This document shows, in pieces, positions 26,668-35,903 of a stretch of 35,984 nucleotides of DNA. The DNA is from a bacterium (GTDB lineage: Bacteria; Electryoneota; AABM5-125-24; Hatepunaeales; Hatepunaeaceae): positions 1 through 35,984 of the forward strand of contig JABMRV010000171.1 of the NCBI GenBank assembly GCA_013202285.1, in the 5' to 3' direction. A program made the translations under genes and the position numbers. The notes under the pieces are model-generated. The model saw nothing but the letters and a program-made list of their open reading frames with translations. It had not been told where the DNA came from and did no database searches. Each line of letters opens with the position of its first letter. Within the stretch, counting starts at the first letter, position 1.

Positions 26668-29029
26668 ATCACTGACATTCTCAGTAGAGGGCGGTAGAGA
26701 TCCCAAGGTGCCCGTTCGCTGGTGGCATTGGCTGATGGGTGTGGGTTTAGTATTTCTGCTGACTTTCCTTGCCCCGCGCGGTAAATCACCCGAATTCGCA
26801 TATCTGACCGATGGAAGCATCTCCCGTGAAAAGATCATCGCTCCCTTCGATTTTGAGGTTCTCAAGTCGGCAAATGAAATGAAAAAGGAGCGCCGCGAGG
26901 CTGCGGATAAGGTCTTACCGGTGATGACAACCGTTGATTCGGTAAAGGAGGTCTTCAGTCGAAGGCTGCTCAGTTTTGGTGGTGAGTCCGAAGCATTTCT
27001 GTCGAAGTTACCGTCATCGGTTTTTCAAACGATCGTGAAGGGCGCTGAAGAGTTATCCCCGGGTGATTCGCTTTTGCTGATCGCTGGAAATGATAAGCTG
27101 TTCAACCGCTTCGGGTTCAGGTTGTCAATCGTTTCCTGGAAGTTCCTGATTCGACTTTATTACCTGGATATGCGCGGTAAATCCGGGACTTACCAGCGGT
27201 TTTTTGAGCGATCGCTGGGGGGAATTCTGCTCAACATCTATAACCAGGGCGTGATTAACGTTCCGCGCGACCAATTGTCTCATCCTGCAGGTTCCGTTGT
27301 AATCCGTCAGCCGACCGAGGAGATCCCCACAAATATTAAGGAATTGCTCACTATTAACGATGCGATGGGTCAGATCTCGTCGATGCTGAGGGTTTGGTTG
27401 AATGAGAAAGCCCTGCCGAAGGGCGCTTTAAGTGCGGCTTATGAAATACTGCAGCAGTTTGTGGCTGCAAATCTGATTTTCGATGAGAAGGAAACCGTGA
27501 GGCGCAGTGAAGCGGCGATTTCCAAGGTACCCCTTGCCAAAGGTGTAGTGAAAAAGGATGAACTGATAATCGACGCCAACATCAAGGTAACCCAGGATCA
27601 TCTTGACAAGTTGAACTCACTGGCGATTAAACGTATTGAACTTGAGAGGGAACGCGGCAGCGTCAGGGCGCTGATGCAGATTGGCGGTCAGTTCCTGTTG
27701 TCAGCGCTTGTTATACTGATGTTATGGACGTTTATGGCGGTTGTCAGAACGAAAATCTGGCTGCAGTGGAAGTTGGTGCTGCTCGTGGCGCTGGTTTTGA
27801 CGCTCATGCATTTATTCCAGGCGTTTGTACCGGTGAAATATGCCCTACCGCGTTTTATATTCCCTGCTGCTATCGGAGCGATGCTCTTAGCGATCCTGGT
27901 TGACCGCAGTGTAGCGATGGCTGGAGTTGTGGCAATGGCGCTGTTAGCGGGTTTTTTACGCGGTAATGACTTCCCAGTCGCTCTTTGTACGGTCCTGGTG
28001 GGCGCCACAGCGCTGTTCGCAGTCAAGCGTGTGCAGACGCGCGGTCATGTCATGCGTACCGCTCTTTATCTTCTGGCGGTTTACATCGCTATAGTGGCGG
28101 TGTTTCATGCTGTTAGATTCACAACCGGAGCCCCGCTGCTGACCGATATTTGGGTTGCATCAGCCAATGCTATCATCTCGCCCTCTCTCGTACTGGGTTT
28201 GATTATAATCTGCGAAAGTGTCTTCGGCATTACTACCGATCTGTCCTTACTTGAACTCGTCGATCTGAACCGTCCCCTGCTGCGTGAGTTGGCAATCAAA
28301 TCGCCAGGGACATATCATCACAGCATTATGGTTGGGAGTCTGGCTGAAGCCGCAGCACGTGAGATAAACGCCAATTCTCTTCTTACCAGAGCGGGCGCTT
28401 ATTACCACGACATCGGCAAGATGCTCAATAAGGACTATTTTATTGAGAACCAGGAGATGGGCAGCAGGAATATACACGACCGATTGCCGCCCGAGAAATC
28501 GGCTGAAGTTGTTATCGGTCATGTCTGGCGGGGATTGGAACTGGCGGAGAAATATCGATTGCCGATACAGGTGAAGAACTTCATCAGCGAGCATCATGGT
28601 CAATCGAAGCTGGCATTTTTCCTTGATAAAGCCATCAAAGAGAGCGGCGAGGATGTCGATGAGGCAAAATACCATTATCCCGGTCCGAAGCCACAGTCAA
28701 AGGAGACCGGCGTTGTTATGCTTGCCGATACGGTCGAGGCTGCCACGAGATCGATGGATGACCAGACGCCTGAGATGCTGCACGACACCGTCGGCGACCT
28801 TATCCGTCTCCGTCTGTCCGAAGGCGATCTTGACGAATGTCCCCTGACTCTGCGTGAGATAGGAATGATAAGGAAGGCTTTCATACAGGTACTTACCGGA
28901 ATATATCACCAGCGCATCCCATATCCCGATCAGAAGAATGAAGAGGAGGGAGCCGACGCGAGCATCGGAGAGGTCAAAGAGAAACCAGGAATGATTGCGG
29001 AACATGGCGATGGATCTGACGCGGGATGA
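26645..29029 (+). CDS. 7TM-HD family phosphodiesterase (PgpH/YqfF-like)
   Basis: This is a membrane HD-domain enzyme; characterised PgpH proteins hydrolyse cyclic di-AMP. The start ATG 26645 lies inside the end of phoH (23-nt overlap) and gives 794 aa. Order: one membrane helix (about 20-40, LMGVGLVFLLTFLAP), a large extracytoplasmic 7TMR-HDED domain (to about 340), seven membrane helices (about 345-530), then the cytoplasmic HD domain. Metal-binding residues are visible in TYHHSIMVGSLAEA and YYHDIGKM (His588-Asp589), with further His at GHVW and SEHHG. Whether this organism makes c-di-AMP cannot be seen here. Its position between phoH and ybeY is the standard arrangement. Confidence 0.93.
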   Translation: MATEPTTESLTFSVEGGRDPKVPVRWWHWLMGVGLVFLLTFLAPRGKSPEFAYLTDGSISREKIIAPFDFEVLKSANEMKKERREAADKVLPVMTTVDSVKEVFSRRLLSFGGESEAFLSKLPSSVFQTIVKGAEELSPGDSLLLIAGNDKLFNRFGFRLSIVSWKFLIRLYYLDMRGKSGTYQRFFERSLGGILLNIYNQGVINVPRDQLSHPAGSVVIRQPTEEIPTNIKELLTINDAMGQISSMLRVWLNEKALPKGALSAAYEILQQFVAANLIFDEKETVRRSEAAISKVPLAKGVVKKDELIIDANIKVTQDHLDKLNSLAIKRIELERERGSVRALMQIGGQFLLSALVILMLWTFMAVVRTKIWLQWKLVLLVALVLTLMHLFQAFVPVKYALPRFIFPAAIGAMLLAILVDRSVAMAGVVAMALLAGFLRGNDFPVALCTVLVGATALFAVKRVQTRGHVMRTALYLLAVYIAIVAVFHAVRFTTGAPLLTDIWVASANAIISPSLVLGLIIICESVFGITTDLSLLELVDLNRPLLRELAIKSPGTYHHSIMVGSLAEAAAREINANSLLTRAGAYYHDIGKMLNKDYFIENQEMGSRNIHDRLPPEKSAEVVIGHVWRGLELAEKYRLPIQVKNFISEHHGQSKLAFFLDKAIKESGEDVDEAKYHYPGPKPQSKETGVVMLADTVEAATRSMDDQTPEMLHDTVGDLIRLRLSEGDLDECPLTLREIGMIRKAFIQVLTGIYHQRIPYPDQKNEEEGADASIGEVKEKPGMIAEHGDGSDAG

Positions 29030-29522
29030 GATAACGATAAGCTGTGAGTTTGAGGAAGATGATACCTTGCCAATTGACAGTATATTCGAGGTTATCAAAG
29101 ATACTGCAAGGGGTGAGGAACGCAAAATAGCAGGATTGTCCGTGATACTGGGAGACGATGACCTGCTTCGTCGATTAAACCGGCAATGGCTAAGGATTGA
29201 TGAACCAACGGATGTTCTTTCATTCGATTTGACGGATGAATTGCAGGTGGAAACGACTGCGAATCACGAGTCACGAGTCACGAATCACAAATCACGAAAG
29301 TCGGCGATAGATGGTGAGATCTACGTCAGTCTCGACCGTGTGCGGGCACAAGCCGTCGAGCATGGTGATAAGCCGGAACGTGAGTTGTTAAGGCTTGTTG
29401 TACACGGGATGCTGCATTTGTGCGGCATCGATCATGACGATGATGTCTCGTTGCGTGAGATGATCGAACGCGGGGAGAATTATGTTCAGAAGGTTTATAA
29501 GAGGTACATAATTGGACGTTGA
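29004..29522 (+). CDS. ybeY: Endoribonuclease YbeY (rRNA maturation factor)
   Basis: This metal-dependent RNase acts in 16S rRNA 3'-end maturation and ribosome quality control. The zinc motif H-x3-H-x5-H is intact in HGMLHLCGIDHDDD. LNRQWLRIDEPTDVLSFDL and GEIYVSLDRV are family hallmarks. The start is uncertain: TTG 28995, ATG 29004 or ATG 29010, all inside the end of the PgpH-like gene. Between SFDLTD and GEIYVS there is an extra run, TTANHESRVTNHKSRKSAID, encoded by a 7-nt tandem repeat. The 3' end overlaps the next gene by 11 nt. Confidence 0.93.
   Translation: MAMDLTRDEITISCEFEEDDTLPIDSIFEVIKDTARGEERKIAGLSVILGDDDLLRRLNRQWLRIDEPTDVLSFDLTDELQVETTANHESRVTNHKSRKSAIDGEIYVSLDRVRAQAVEHGDKPERELLRLVVHGMLHLCGIDHDDDVSLREMIERGENYVQKVYKRYIIGR
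29261..29295 (+). repeat. Five tandem heptamers (GARTCAC type) inside ybeY
   Basis: The units are GAATCAC, GAGTCAC, GAGTCAC, GAATCAC and AAATCAC. They encode part of an insertion in a surface loop of YbeY. A 7-nt unit is not a multiple of three, so gain or loss of one copy would shift the frame. Confidence 0.75.
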
Positions 29523-30801
29523 TCTATGGATCAAGCTGTCGATAGTCGTTGTATTACTGGCGCTGTCGGCATTCTTTTCCAGCTCGGAGAGCGCACTCTT
29601 TTCCTTGAGCCGGGCTGTTCTTGAGCGGCTCGGTGAGTCGGCTGACCCTCGTGCGAAGAGGGTTGCGAGGTTATTGGCGCATCCGAGACGATTGTTAGCG
29701 TCGATTCTGACAGGGAATACGATCGTTAATACCGCCGCTGCTGTAATAACCGCACTGGTAGCCTATGAACTTGCCGAAACCATGGGCTTCAACAAAAACC
29801 TTGCGGTTTTGATAGAGATCGTTATCGTAACGATAGTCATTCTTTTCCTGTCCGAGTTGGCGCCCAAGCTGTTTGCTCTGCGCAATTCGGAGAAATGGGC
29901 GATCAAGAGTTCATTTGCGGTACAGTTGTCCATCTGGATACTCGCACCTATTGCCCTGCCGCTGGCGAGTCTGACCGCATTTCTGTCTCAAGCGTTCGGA
30001 ATCGAGAAGCACAGTATGCTTGCGATGTCCGAGGAGGAGATTCATGCCCTTGTGCAGGTTGGGCATGAACACGGTGTATTAGAGGCGGAAGAGCGCAAGA
30101 TGATCCACTCAATCTTCGAATTCGGAGAGACGATAGTCAGAGAAGTGATGATTCCCCGTATTGATATGATCACCATTGATAAGGACACGACATTTGAGGA
30201 ACTCACTCAGATAGTTATCGACTGCGGACATTCCCGTATCCCGGTGTATGACGAGAAAGTTGACAATATTATCGGGATTGTCTATGCCAAAGACCTTCTC
30301 GCTGCGGCTCACAATCCCTCCGAGTACGATCTTGAAAAACATATCCGATCGGCATATTTCGTTCCCGAGGAGAAGAAAATCGACGATCTGTTAAACGAGT
30401 TCCAGACAGAGAAGATTCACATCGCCATCGTGGTCGATGAGTATGGCGGCACCGCTGGTCTGGTAACGATGGAGGATATCATCGAAGAGATTGTCGGTGA
30501 GATTCAGGATGAATACGACAAGGAACAACCATTGTTACAGCAGGTTGACGAACGAACGATAGTTGCAGACGGCAGGATAAGCATCTCCGACCTGAATGAG
30601 AAGATCGGTTTGGAACTCCTGCCGGAGAGCGAAGCTTACGACACACTGGCGGGTTTCGTGTTCAGCCAGTTGGGTGAGGTGCCTGAGAAGGATCGTGAGT
30701 TCGACTATGAGGGATATAAATTCATCGTGGAGGAGGTGTCGAGTAAACGCATTACACGGGTGCGAGTACAGAAAGAGGGTGGGGTTTTCGAGAGTGTTTA
30801 A
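29512..30801 (+). CDS. CNNM/CorC-family membrane protein with CBS domains
   Basis: This 429-aa protein is of the hemolysin-C/CorB type, linked to magnesium or cobalt handling. The N-terminal DUF21/CNNM transmembrane domain (about 1-160) includes SAFFSSSESALFSLSR and LTGNTIVNTAAAVITA. Two CBS domains follow (about 205-330), with REVMIPRIDMITID and VDEYGGTAGLVTMEDIIEEI. The C-terminal CorC_HlyC domain is about 345-425 (ADGRISISDLNEKIGLEL). The start is TTG 29512, inside the end of ybeY, with GAGGT upstream. A CorC-like gene after ybeY is common in bacteria. The transport substrate is not shown by sequence. Confidence 0.92.
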   Translation: MDVDLWIKLSIVVVLLALSAFFSSSESALFSLSRAVLERLGESADPRAKRVARLLAHPRRLLASILTGNTIVNTAAAVITALVAYELAETMGFNKNLAVLIEIVIVTIVILFLSELAPKLFALRNSEKWAIKSSFAVQLSIWILAPIALPLASLTAFLSQAFGIEKHSMLAMSEEEIHALVQVGHEHGVLEAEERKMIHSIFEFGETIVREVMIPRIDMITIDKDTTFEELTQIVIDCGHSRIPVYDEKVDNIIGIVYAKDLLAAAHNPSEYDLEKHIRSAYFVPEEKKIDDLLNEFQTEKIHIAIVVDEYGGTAGLVTMEDIIEEIVGEIQDEYDKEQPLLQQVDERTIVADGRISISDLNEKIGLELLPESEAYDTLAGFVFSQLGEVPEKDREFDYEGYKFIVEEVSSKRITRVRVQKEGGVFESV

Positions 30802-31339
30802 CCGCTTGCTGGAAAATATACGCAGGCATTTTGTAAGCTGGGCGATGCAGCTCTCTGCAAGGCGCAGCAAGATCAACGAATTTTCGCTGAAGGACTGCTG
30901 GTCTGAAGTTAATAACTGTCTAATCTGCTGGCCCAGCGAGGGTATGGATATAACGGCGGCTGATATTGTTCTCAGTCGTCTGCAGGAACGTTTCCCTGAT
31001 GCAGCGCTTACAGTTCTGGCGCTGCCTGGTGTAGGCGCATCGATGCCGTCCGGAATCAATGCGAAGATCATTCAGATGAACAAGAAATCTCTCAGCGTTT
31101 TGGGTCTACCGACGAAGAGGATGAGGGATGAAGTAGTTGATATCAGGGCGGATGTGGCTGTAGATATTTCAGCGGAGTACAATCCGCTTTCTGCCTACCT
31201 GTGTCAGATTTCCAGAGCACGGGTATCAGTTGCATTTGCTGATTCGCGTGGTGATCTGGCATATAACTTCCAGGTTGCGCCCCGTCCGGAGAGACAGGGA
31301 CTGGATCGCTATCGTGCGCTGGCGAGGTACATTGGATGA
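30794..31339 (+). CDS. Short heptosyltransferase-like (GT9 N-domain-like) protein
   Basis: This 181-aa protein starts at GTG 30794, overlapping the CNNM stop by 8 nt; the open frame extends further upstream but only as a shadow of that gene. The region from CLICWPSEGMDITAADIVL to RVSVAFADSRGDLAYNF follows the N-terminal Rossmann half of GT9/heptosyltransferases, with VAVDISAEYNPLSAYLCQIS in the place of the usual D-x-DL segment. The C-terminal sugar-nucleotide-binding half of GT9 is absent, so it may be a non-catalytic relative. Its stop overlaps the radical-SAM start as ATGA. The function is uncertain. Confidence 0.6.
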   Translation: MFNRLLENIRRHFVSWAMQLSARRSKINEFSLKDCWSEVNNCLICWPSEGMDITAADIVLSRLQERFPDAALTVLALPGVGASMPSGINAKIIQMNKKSLSVLGLPTKRMRDEVVDIRADVAVDISAEYNPLSAYLCQISRARVSVAFADSRGDLAYNFQVAPRPERQGLDRYRALARYIG

Positions 31340-33942
31340 CCATCAAAGATCAGCGCTCCGGATTGAGAGACAGTCTCACATCTGTAGAGCGTCCCGGTCG
31401 TTATATCGGTGGAGAATATAACTCCTTAAGATCAGATCCGGACGTCGATTTCGGAATCTGCCTGCTTTTTCCGGACATATATGACATCGGTATCGCCTAT
31501 CACGGCTATCACATTCTCTATCACATTCTGAACGGTATGGAGGGTGTTTCCTGCGAGAGATCATATCTTCCGTGGTCTGATATGCAGGATTTGATGAGCA
31601 GGAAGGGAGTACCGCTCTTCAGCGTGGAAAGCGGTATGTCATTATCTGAGTTCGATGCCGTTGGGATTACCCTGCAAACCGAGCTTCACTATCCCGGAGT
31701 GGTGAAATCGTTAGACCTTGCAGGGATTCCGCTTCGTGCCACCGACCGTAGCGAGAAAGATCCGCTGGTGATAGGCGGAGGTCCATGCGCCTTTCATCCG
31801 GAACCGGTGGCGCCGTTCTTTGATGTCTTTCTGTTAGGGGACGCAGAGGAAGCGCTGCCTGAGATGATCGAACTGATGCGTCGTTCTGAATTCAAACGGG
31901 CTTCACGACGCGAAAAATGGATGAGCCTTGCCGGAGTGAAGGGAGTATATGTGCCCGGTTTATACTCTCCAGCGAGTGATGGTTCGAGCAGGTTGGAACC
32001 GATTGAGGGGATCGCCCGAAGGATCGGCGCAAGGACGGTAACGACCCTGAAATCCGAGTATTATCCGACCAACCCGACAGTCCCTTTCGTCAAGGGATCA
32101 CACGACCGTCTGACGGTCGAAATAATGCGGGGCTGCACTGCGGGTTGCCGTTTCTGCCAGGCAGGGATGCTGCACAGACCTTTGAGGGAGCGACCGGTTG
32201 CAGACATTGTCAACCAGGTTCTAACGGGAATTGAAAGCACCGGCTGGAACGAGGTCGGATTACTCTCCCTCTCCACGTCTGATTACAGCCAATTGGAACC
32301 TCTTCTGTCTGAACTGACCGACAATCTCGCAGGTTTGCATACGTCGATTGCTTTTCCCTCGCTGCGCCCATCCTCGTTCAGTGAGAAGATGGCAAGTATT
32401 GAGACGGGCGGCAGGAAATCCGGGCTCACGTTCGCCATCGAAGCGGGCAGTCAGCGACTGCGGGATGTAATAAACAAGGGGCTTGCCGAAGAGGAGCTTA
32501 TCGAGGCGGTTGTGCGAGCCTATCAGCATGGCTGGCGGGTGGTGAAGCTCTATTTCATGGTCGGACTTCCCACAGAGCGGATGGATGACATAGACGAGGG
32601 AGCCAGGTTGATCAGCAGACTGCAGAAACTTATTCCTCGTTCCAAAGAGCTTCATCTGTCCGTAGCTCCGTTCATTCCCAAGCCTCACAGCGTCTTTGCA
32701 CGGGAGGAGTTTCTTGAAGTCGGTGAGCTTCAAAGCCGTATCCGACGGTTATACAGCCGGGTATCCCGACGCAAGGTGAAGAAATCTTGGCATGATCCGA
32801 AGATGAGCATGATCGAAACGCTATTGGCGAGAGGCGACCGACGAATGGCTCATACCGTAGAAGTCGTTGCAAACAGTGGTTACGGCATTGAAGCATGGGG
32901 TGGAATACATAATTCCGACCGCTGGCTGGCGTCGATGGAGGATCACTTTCCTTCATGGAAACAGTTGTTAGAACCTCTCAATGAGAGATCATACACAGCC
33001 TGGGATCATCTGAGCCGAGGCATCTCGAAACGTTTCCTCCGTCAGGATCGGAGGGCTGCGTTGAGCGGAGAGATACTGAAGGATTGCCGTAACGACGAAT
33101 GTTACAACTGCGGCTTGATGAAGCTGTGTGACAGTGTTGAGGAGGAAAAGGTTGCTGTTGACCCTCTGCGGTCGACAGTCCGCCAGCTGGCGGATCACCC
33201 GCAGAGGGGTGACGGCGAACAACTGCACGCAATCGACGCACAGGTCACGTCTCGTTGGACGGGTACGGAACCCCGACCTCCTGACTCCTCCGAACCGGCA
33301 GCGGAGGAAACCCGTGATCGTTACCGGCTAACCTTCAGCAAGCTGAGAGGAGCCCGGTATCTGGGTCATCATGATCTGATGGGCGCTGTTCTGAAGGCGC
33401 TGCGACGAAGCGGAACACCGTTACACTATCGGCAGGGATTTAATCCGCGACCCAAGGTCAGCTATGGGCCAGCCCTGCCACTCGGTCACGGTTCAGACGG
33501 ATTATGGATGGAGTTCGTGGCAGCCAGGGAACTTGACGCTGATGAATGGCTGCCTCGCTGGAGGAAGCTGTTTCCATCTGGCATACGACCTCTCAAGCTT
33601 GAGAGGGTGTCGAAGTTGAAAGAGACGGCATCCTCAACTGAGATCAGAACATACAGGCTGCGTTTCAATCGACCGGTCTCACTCACGAGCGATCATGCGA
33701 TTTGTCATGAATGTTCTGAACAGGGTGTCGGTAACTGGAGTCTGGATCGGTCGGGGAGGACTTTACGATTGCAGGTGGATCGGCGAAACGGCAGCACAAT
33801 CAACCCCGTTCAGATCGGTCTGAGACTTGTCGGTGATGAAGGGGATGTTCATCCGAGTGATTTAGAGATACTCAGTGTGACGCAGATTAATACAACACTG
33901 ACGGCGAATGCTCCGGCTCCGCAGTCGGTAAAAACATTTTAA
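31336..33942 (+). CDS. Radical-SAM protein fused to a radical-SAM-linked domain (TIGR03960 + TIGR03936 type)
   Basis: This 868-aa protein has an N-terminal cobalamin-binding-like region (about 1-200, with FGICLLFPDIYDIGIAYHGY). The radical-SAM core holds the 4Fe-4S motif at Cys267, Cys271 and Cys274 (RGCTAGCRFCQAGML). A zinc-like cluster CRNDECYNCGLMKLC lies near 585. A low-complexity linker follows (about 605-660), then the radical-SAM-linked domain (DUF2344-like, about 663-868: RYRLTFSKLRGARYLGHHDL). The two families are often adjacent or fused, and neighbours of RNase E/G and L21. The reaction is unknown; RNA or ribosome-linked modification is inferred from context only. A large inverted repeat sits in the linker. 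Confidence 0.88.
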   Translation: MTIKDQRSGLRDSLTSVERPGRYIGGEYNSLRSDPDVDFGICLLFPDIYDIGIAYHGYHILYHILNGMEGVSCERSYLPWSDMQDLMSRKGVPLFSVESGMSLSEFDAVGITLQTELHYPGVVKSLDLAGIPLRATDRSEKDPLVIGGGPCAFHPEPVAPFFDVFLLGDAEEALPEMIELMRRSEFKRASRREKWMSLAGVKGVYVPGLYSPASDGSSRLEPIEGIARRIGARTVTTLKSEYYPTNPTVPFVKGSHDRLTVEIMRGCTAGCRFCQAGMLHRPLRERPVADIVNQVLTGIESTGWNEVGLLSLSTSDYSQLEPLLSELTDNLAGLHTSIAFPSLRPSSFSEKMASIETGGRKSGLTFAIEAGSQRLRDVINKGLAEEELIEAVVRAYQHGWRVVKLYFMVGLPTERMDDIDEGARLISRLQKLIPRSKELHLSVAPFIPKPHSVFAREEFLEVGELQSRIRRLYSRVSRRKVKKSWHDPKMSMIETLLARGDRRMAHTVEVVANSGYGIEAWGGIHNSDRWLASMEDHFPSWKQLLEPLNERSYTAWDHLSRGISKRFLRQDRRAALSGEILKDCRNDECYNCGLMKLCDSVEEEKVAVDPLRSTVRQLADHPQRGDGEQLHAIDAQVTSRWTGTEPRPPDSSEPAAEETRDRYRLTFSKLRGARYLGHHDLMGAVLKALRRSGTPLHYRQGFNPRPKVSYGPALPLGHGSDGLWMEFVAARELDADEWLPRWRKLFPSGIRPLKLERVSKLKETASSTEIRTYRLRFNRPVSLTSDHAICHECSEQGVGNWSLDRSGRTLRLQVDRRNGSTINPVQIGLRLVGDEGDVHPSDLEILSVTQINTTLTANAPAPQSVKTF
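33162..33208. repeat. Nested inverted repeat with TCCGCCAGCTGGCGGA core in the radical-SAM linker
   Basis: Outer arms CCCTCTGCGG (33162-33171) and CCGCAGAGGG (33199-33208) surround the perfect palindrome 33179-33194. The core is identical to 4680-4695 and is read in the same frame as there, as VRQLAD. It lies between two structured domains, where an insertion is easily tolerated. Confidence 0.8.
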
Positions 33943-33948
33943 GGTGAC

Positions 33949-35505
33949 ATGAAACAAGACATAATAATAAACTCAACAACCAGTGAGGCAAGGATAGCCC
34001 TGCTGGAAGATGATCTTCTGGTTGAACTATATGTTGAGCGACCGGATGCCGAGAGGATGATTGGAAGTATTTACAAGGGTGTTGTTAAGAAGGTGATGAG
34101 CGGAATATCGGCGGCTTTCATTGATATTGGAATCTCACAGGATGGTTTTCTCCATTTTTCCGATTTTAGCGGGAGGAGCGAGCTGAGACGACGAGTCGTC
34201 GATGAAAAGGATGAGACTGAAGTGAACGGCGGTACCGGAAGACGGCGTCACAGGGACCCGAGTGATCTGAAGACGGGTCAAGAGATAATGGTTCAGGTGG
34301 TCAAGGAACCCATCGGCAGGAAAGGACCGCGTGTCAGCACTCATGTATCGATTCCCGGCAGGTTTCTGGTTCTCGTACCTCACGACGACTTCATCGGCGT
34401 TTCGCGCAAGATAACGAAGTTCAAGGAGAAAAAGCGGTTGCGGGCTATCGTTTCCAGCTTGAAACCGAAGGGGTTCGGCGTAATCATCCGTACTCTCTCT
34501 GAGAACAGATCTGAAGATTCGCTGAAGGCTGATATGAAACGCGTCATAAAAGGCTGGGAGAAGACGGAGCGCGCAGTCAGAGACCTTCAAGGAGCGGGGT
34601 TGATATATAGAGATATGTCGATGGCAGCGACAATAATCCGAGATCTATTCACACCCGAAGTCAACAGCCTGGTGGTTGATTCACAAAAGCTCTACCGGGA
34701 GATAATGGATTATATCGGAAATGTAGCCTCAAGCCTGACGGATAAGATTCATCTGCACAGTGAAAGAGTTCCGATCTTCGATAAGTACAATATCGAGACA
34801 GAGATAGAGAAGTGCCTGTCGCGCAAGATCTGGCTCAACGGGGGAGGTTACATCTACTTCGATCCGACAGAAGCGCTGGTGGCTATCGACGTCAACAGCG
34901 GTCGTTTTTCGGGGAAAAGGGATCACGAGGATACATCACTCAAGGTCAACATTGCCGCAGCGCGTGAAATCAGCCGTCAGCTCAGACTGCGGGACGTCGG
35001 AGGGATAATTGTCATCGACTTCATCGATCTTATGGAGGAGCACAACCGCAAGAAGGTGTTTGATGAGATGTGCCACCACATGCGCATGGACAGGGCAAAG
35101 TGGGACATCGCTCCCATCGGACCTTTCGGATTGATGGAGATGACCCGTCAGCGGATCAGGCAGTCATTGCTCTATACATTCAGAGAACCCTGTACGAACT
35201 GTGACGGAACCGGTCTGGTTGCTTCCATGGAGACTGTAATCACAACGCTTGAACGATGGATAAAACGGTTTGCCTCAAAGACGCGGGAGCGAAGGTTAAC
35301 GCTGACGGTAAATCCTGAAGTGAAATCATTTCTGACCGGTGGAGTGTACAGCAGGCTGGGTCGAATAATGTGGAGTAACAAGCTCTATATCTCGCTGACA
35401 TCCGACAAGAAATTAAAGTTGGATGAGTTTCGTGCCTATTCGGATAAACAGCGAAAGGATGTAACAAACGAATTCATGGTGGGCACTGCTCCGAGGAAGG
35501 GGTAA
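33949..35505 (+). CDS. rng: Ribonuclease E/G family protein
   Basis: This is a 518-aa endoribonuclease for rRNA and mRNA processing, close in size to RNase G and without the long RNase E C-terminal scaffold. The S1 domain is at about 35-125 (GSIYKGVVKKVMSGISAAFI), with a small charged insertion around DEKDETEVNGG. The catalytic metal ligands are Asp314 (VAIDVNSG) and Asp357 (VIDFIDLM). The zinc link is Cys415 and Cys418 (CTNCDG). The spacings of 43 and 58 equal those of E. coli RNase E (303, 346, 404). The ATG start has AAGGTG upstream, 6 nt after the radical-SAM stop. rng followed by rplU-rpmA is a widespread order. Confidence 0.95.
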   Translation: MKQDIIINSTTSEARIALLEDDLLVELYVERPDAERMIGSIYKGVVKKVMSGISAAFIDIGISQDGFLHFSDFSGRSELRRRVVDEKDETEVNGGTGRRRHRDPSDLKTGQEIMVQVVKEPIGRKGPRVSTHVSIPGRFLVLVPHDDFIGVSRKITKFKEKKRLRAIVSSLKPKGFGVIIRTLSENRSEDSLKADMKRVIKGWEKTERAVRDLQGAGLIYRDMSMAATIIRDLFTPEVNSLVVDSQKLYREIMDYIGNVASSLTDKIHLHSERVPIFDKYNIETEIEKCLSRKIWLNGGGYIYFDPTEALVAIDVNSGRFSGKRDHEDTSLKVNIAAAREISRQLRLRDVGGIIVIDFIDLMEEHNRKKVFDEMCHHMRMDRAKWDIAPIGPFGLMEMTRQRIRQSLLYTFREPCTNCDGTGLVASMETVITTLERWIKRFASKTRERRLTLTVNPEVKSFLTGGVYSRLGRIMWSNKLYISLTSDKKLKLDEFRAYSDKQRKDVTNEFMVGTAPRKG

Positions 35506-35520
35506 GAAGCTGTGAAGAGC

Positions 35521-35550
35521 TTGACTTATACCGATTAAATATGCTATATT
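35521..35550 (+). promoter_or_regulatory. Promoter of rplU-rpmA
   Basis: -35 TTGACT (35521-35526) and -10 TATATT (35545-35550) are separated by 18 nt. The -35 sits in AGAGCTTGAC, preceded by AAGCT 6 nt earlier, an arrangement much like that at 6664-6684. Transcription should start near 35557, about 30 nt before rplU. Confidence 0.75.
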
Positions 35551-35585
35551 ATCTAACTTTATCAAAATGACAGGAAACAGGTAGA

Positions 35586-35900
35586 ATGCACGCAATTATT
35601 AAGCTTTCTGGAAGGCAGTATTGTGTCTCTCCGGATGAAACTATAAAGGTCGGCAAGCTCAGTGCTGAACCCGGTGAAGACGTTGTTATCACAGATGTTA
35701 TCATGATAGCTGACGGCGATAACACGGAGATCGGAACACCGCTCGTCGATTACAAGGTGCGGCTCGAAGTGATTGAACATGGTCGTGACCGCAAGTTGAT
35801 AACCAGTCGGTTTGTGCGTCGGGGAGGGGTGCGCAAGAAGCGTGGACACCGGCAGCATTATTCGATGGTTAAGGTTAAATCTATAAAGCAGGGAGCATAG
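35586..35900 (+). CDS. rplU: 50S ribosomal protein L21
   Basis: This is a 104-aa structural protein of the large ribosomal subunit. The start MHAIIKLSGRQYCVSPDETIKV matches the L21 N-terminus, although Cys replaces the usual Lys in QYKV. The C-terminal signature FVRRGGVRKKRGHRQHYSMV is clear. The ATG at 35586 follows an AGGAAACAGG stretch that can act as a ribosome binding site. It lies just before rpmA, as in most bacteria. Confidence 0.96.
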   Translation: MHAIIKLSGRQYCVSPDETIKVGKLSAEPGEDVVITDVIMIADGDNTEIGTPLVDYKVRLEVIEHGRDRKLITSRFVRRGGVRKKRGHRQHYSMVKVKSIKQGA

Positions 35901-35903
35901 AAA

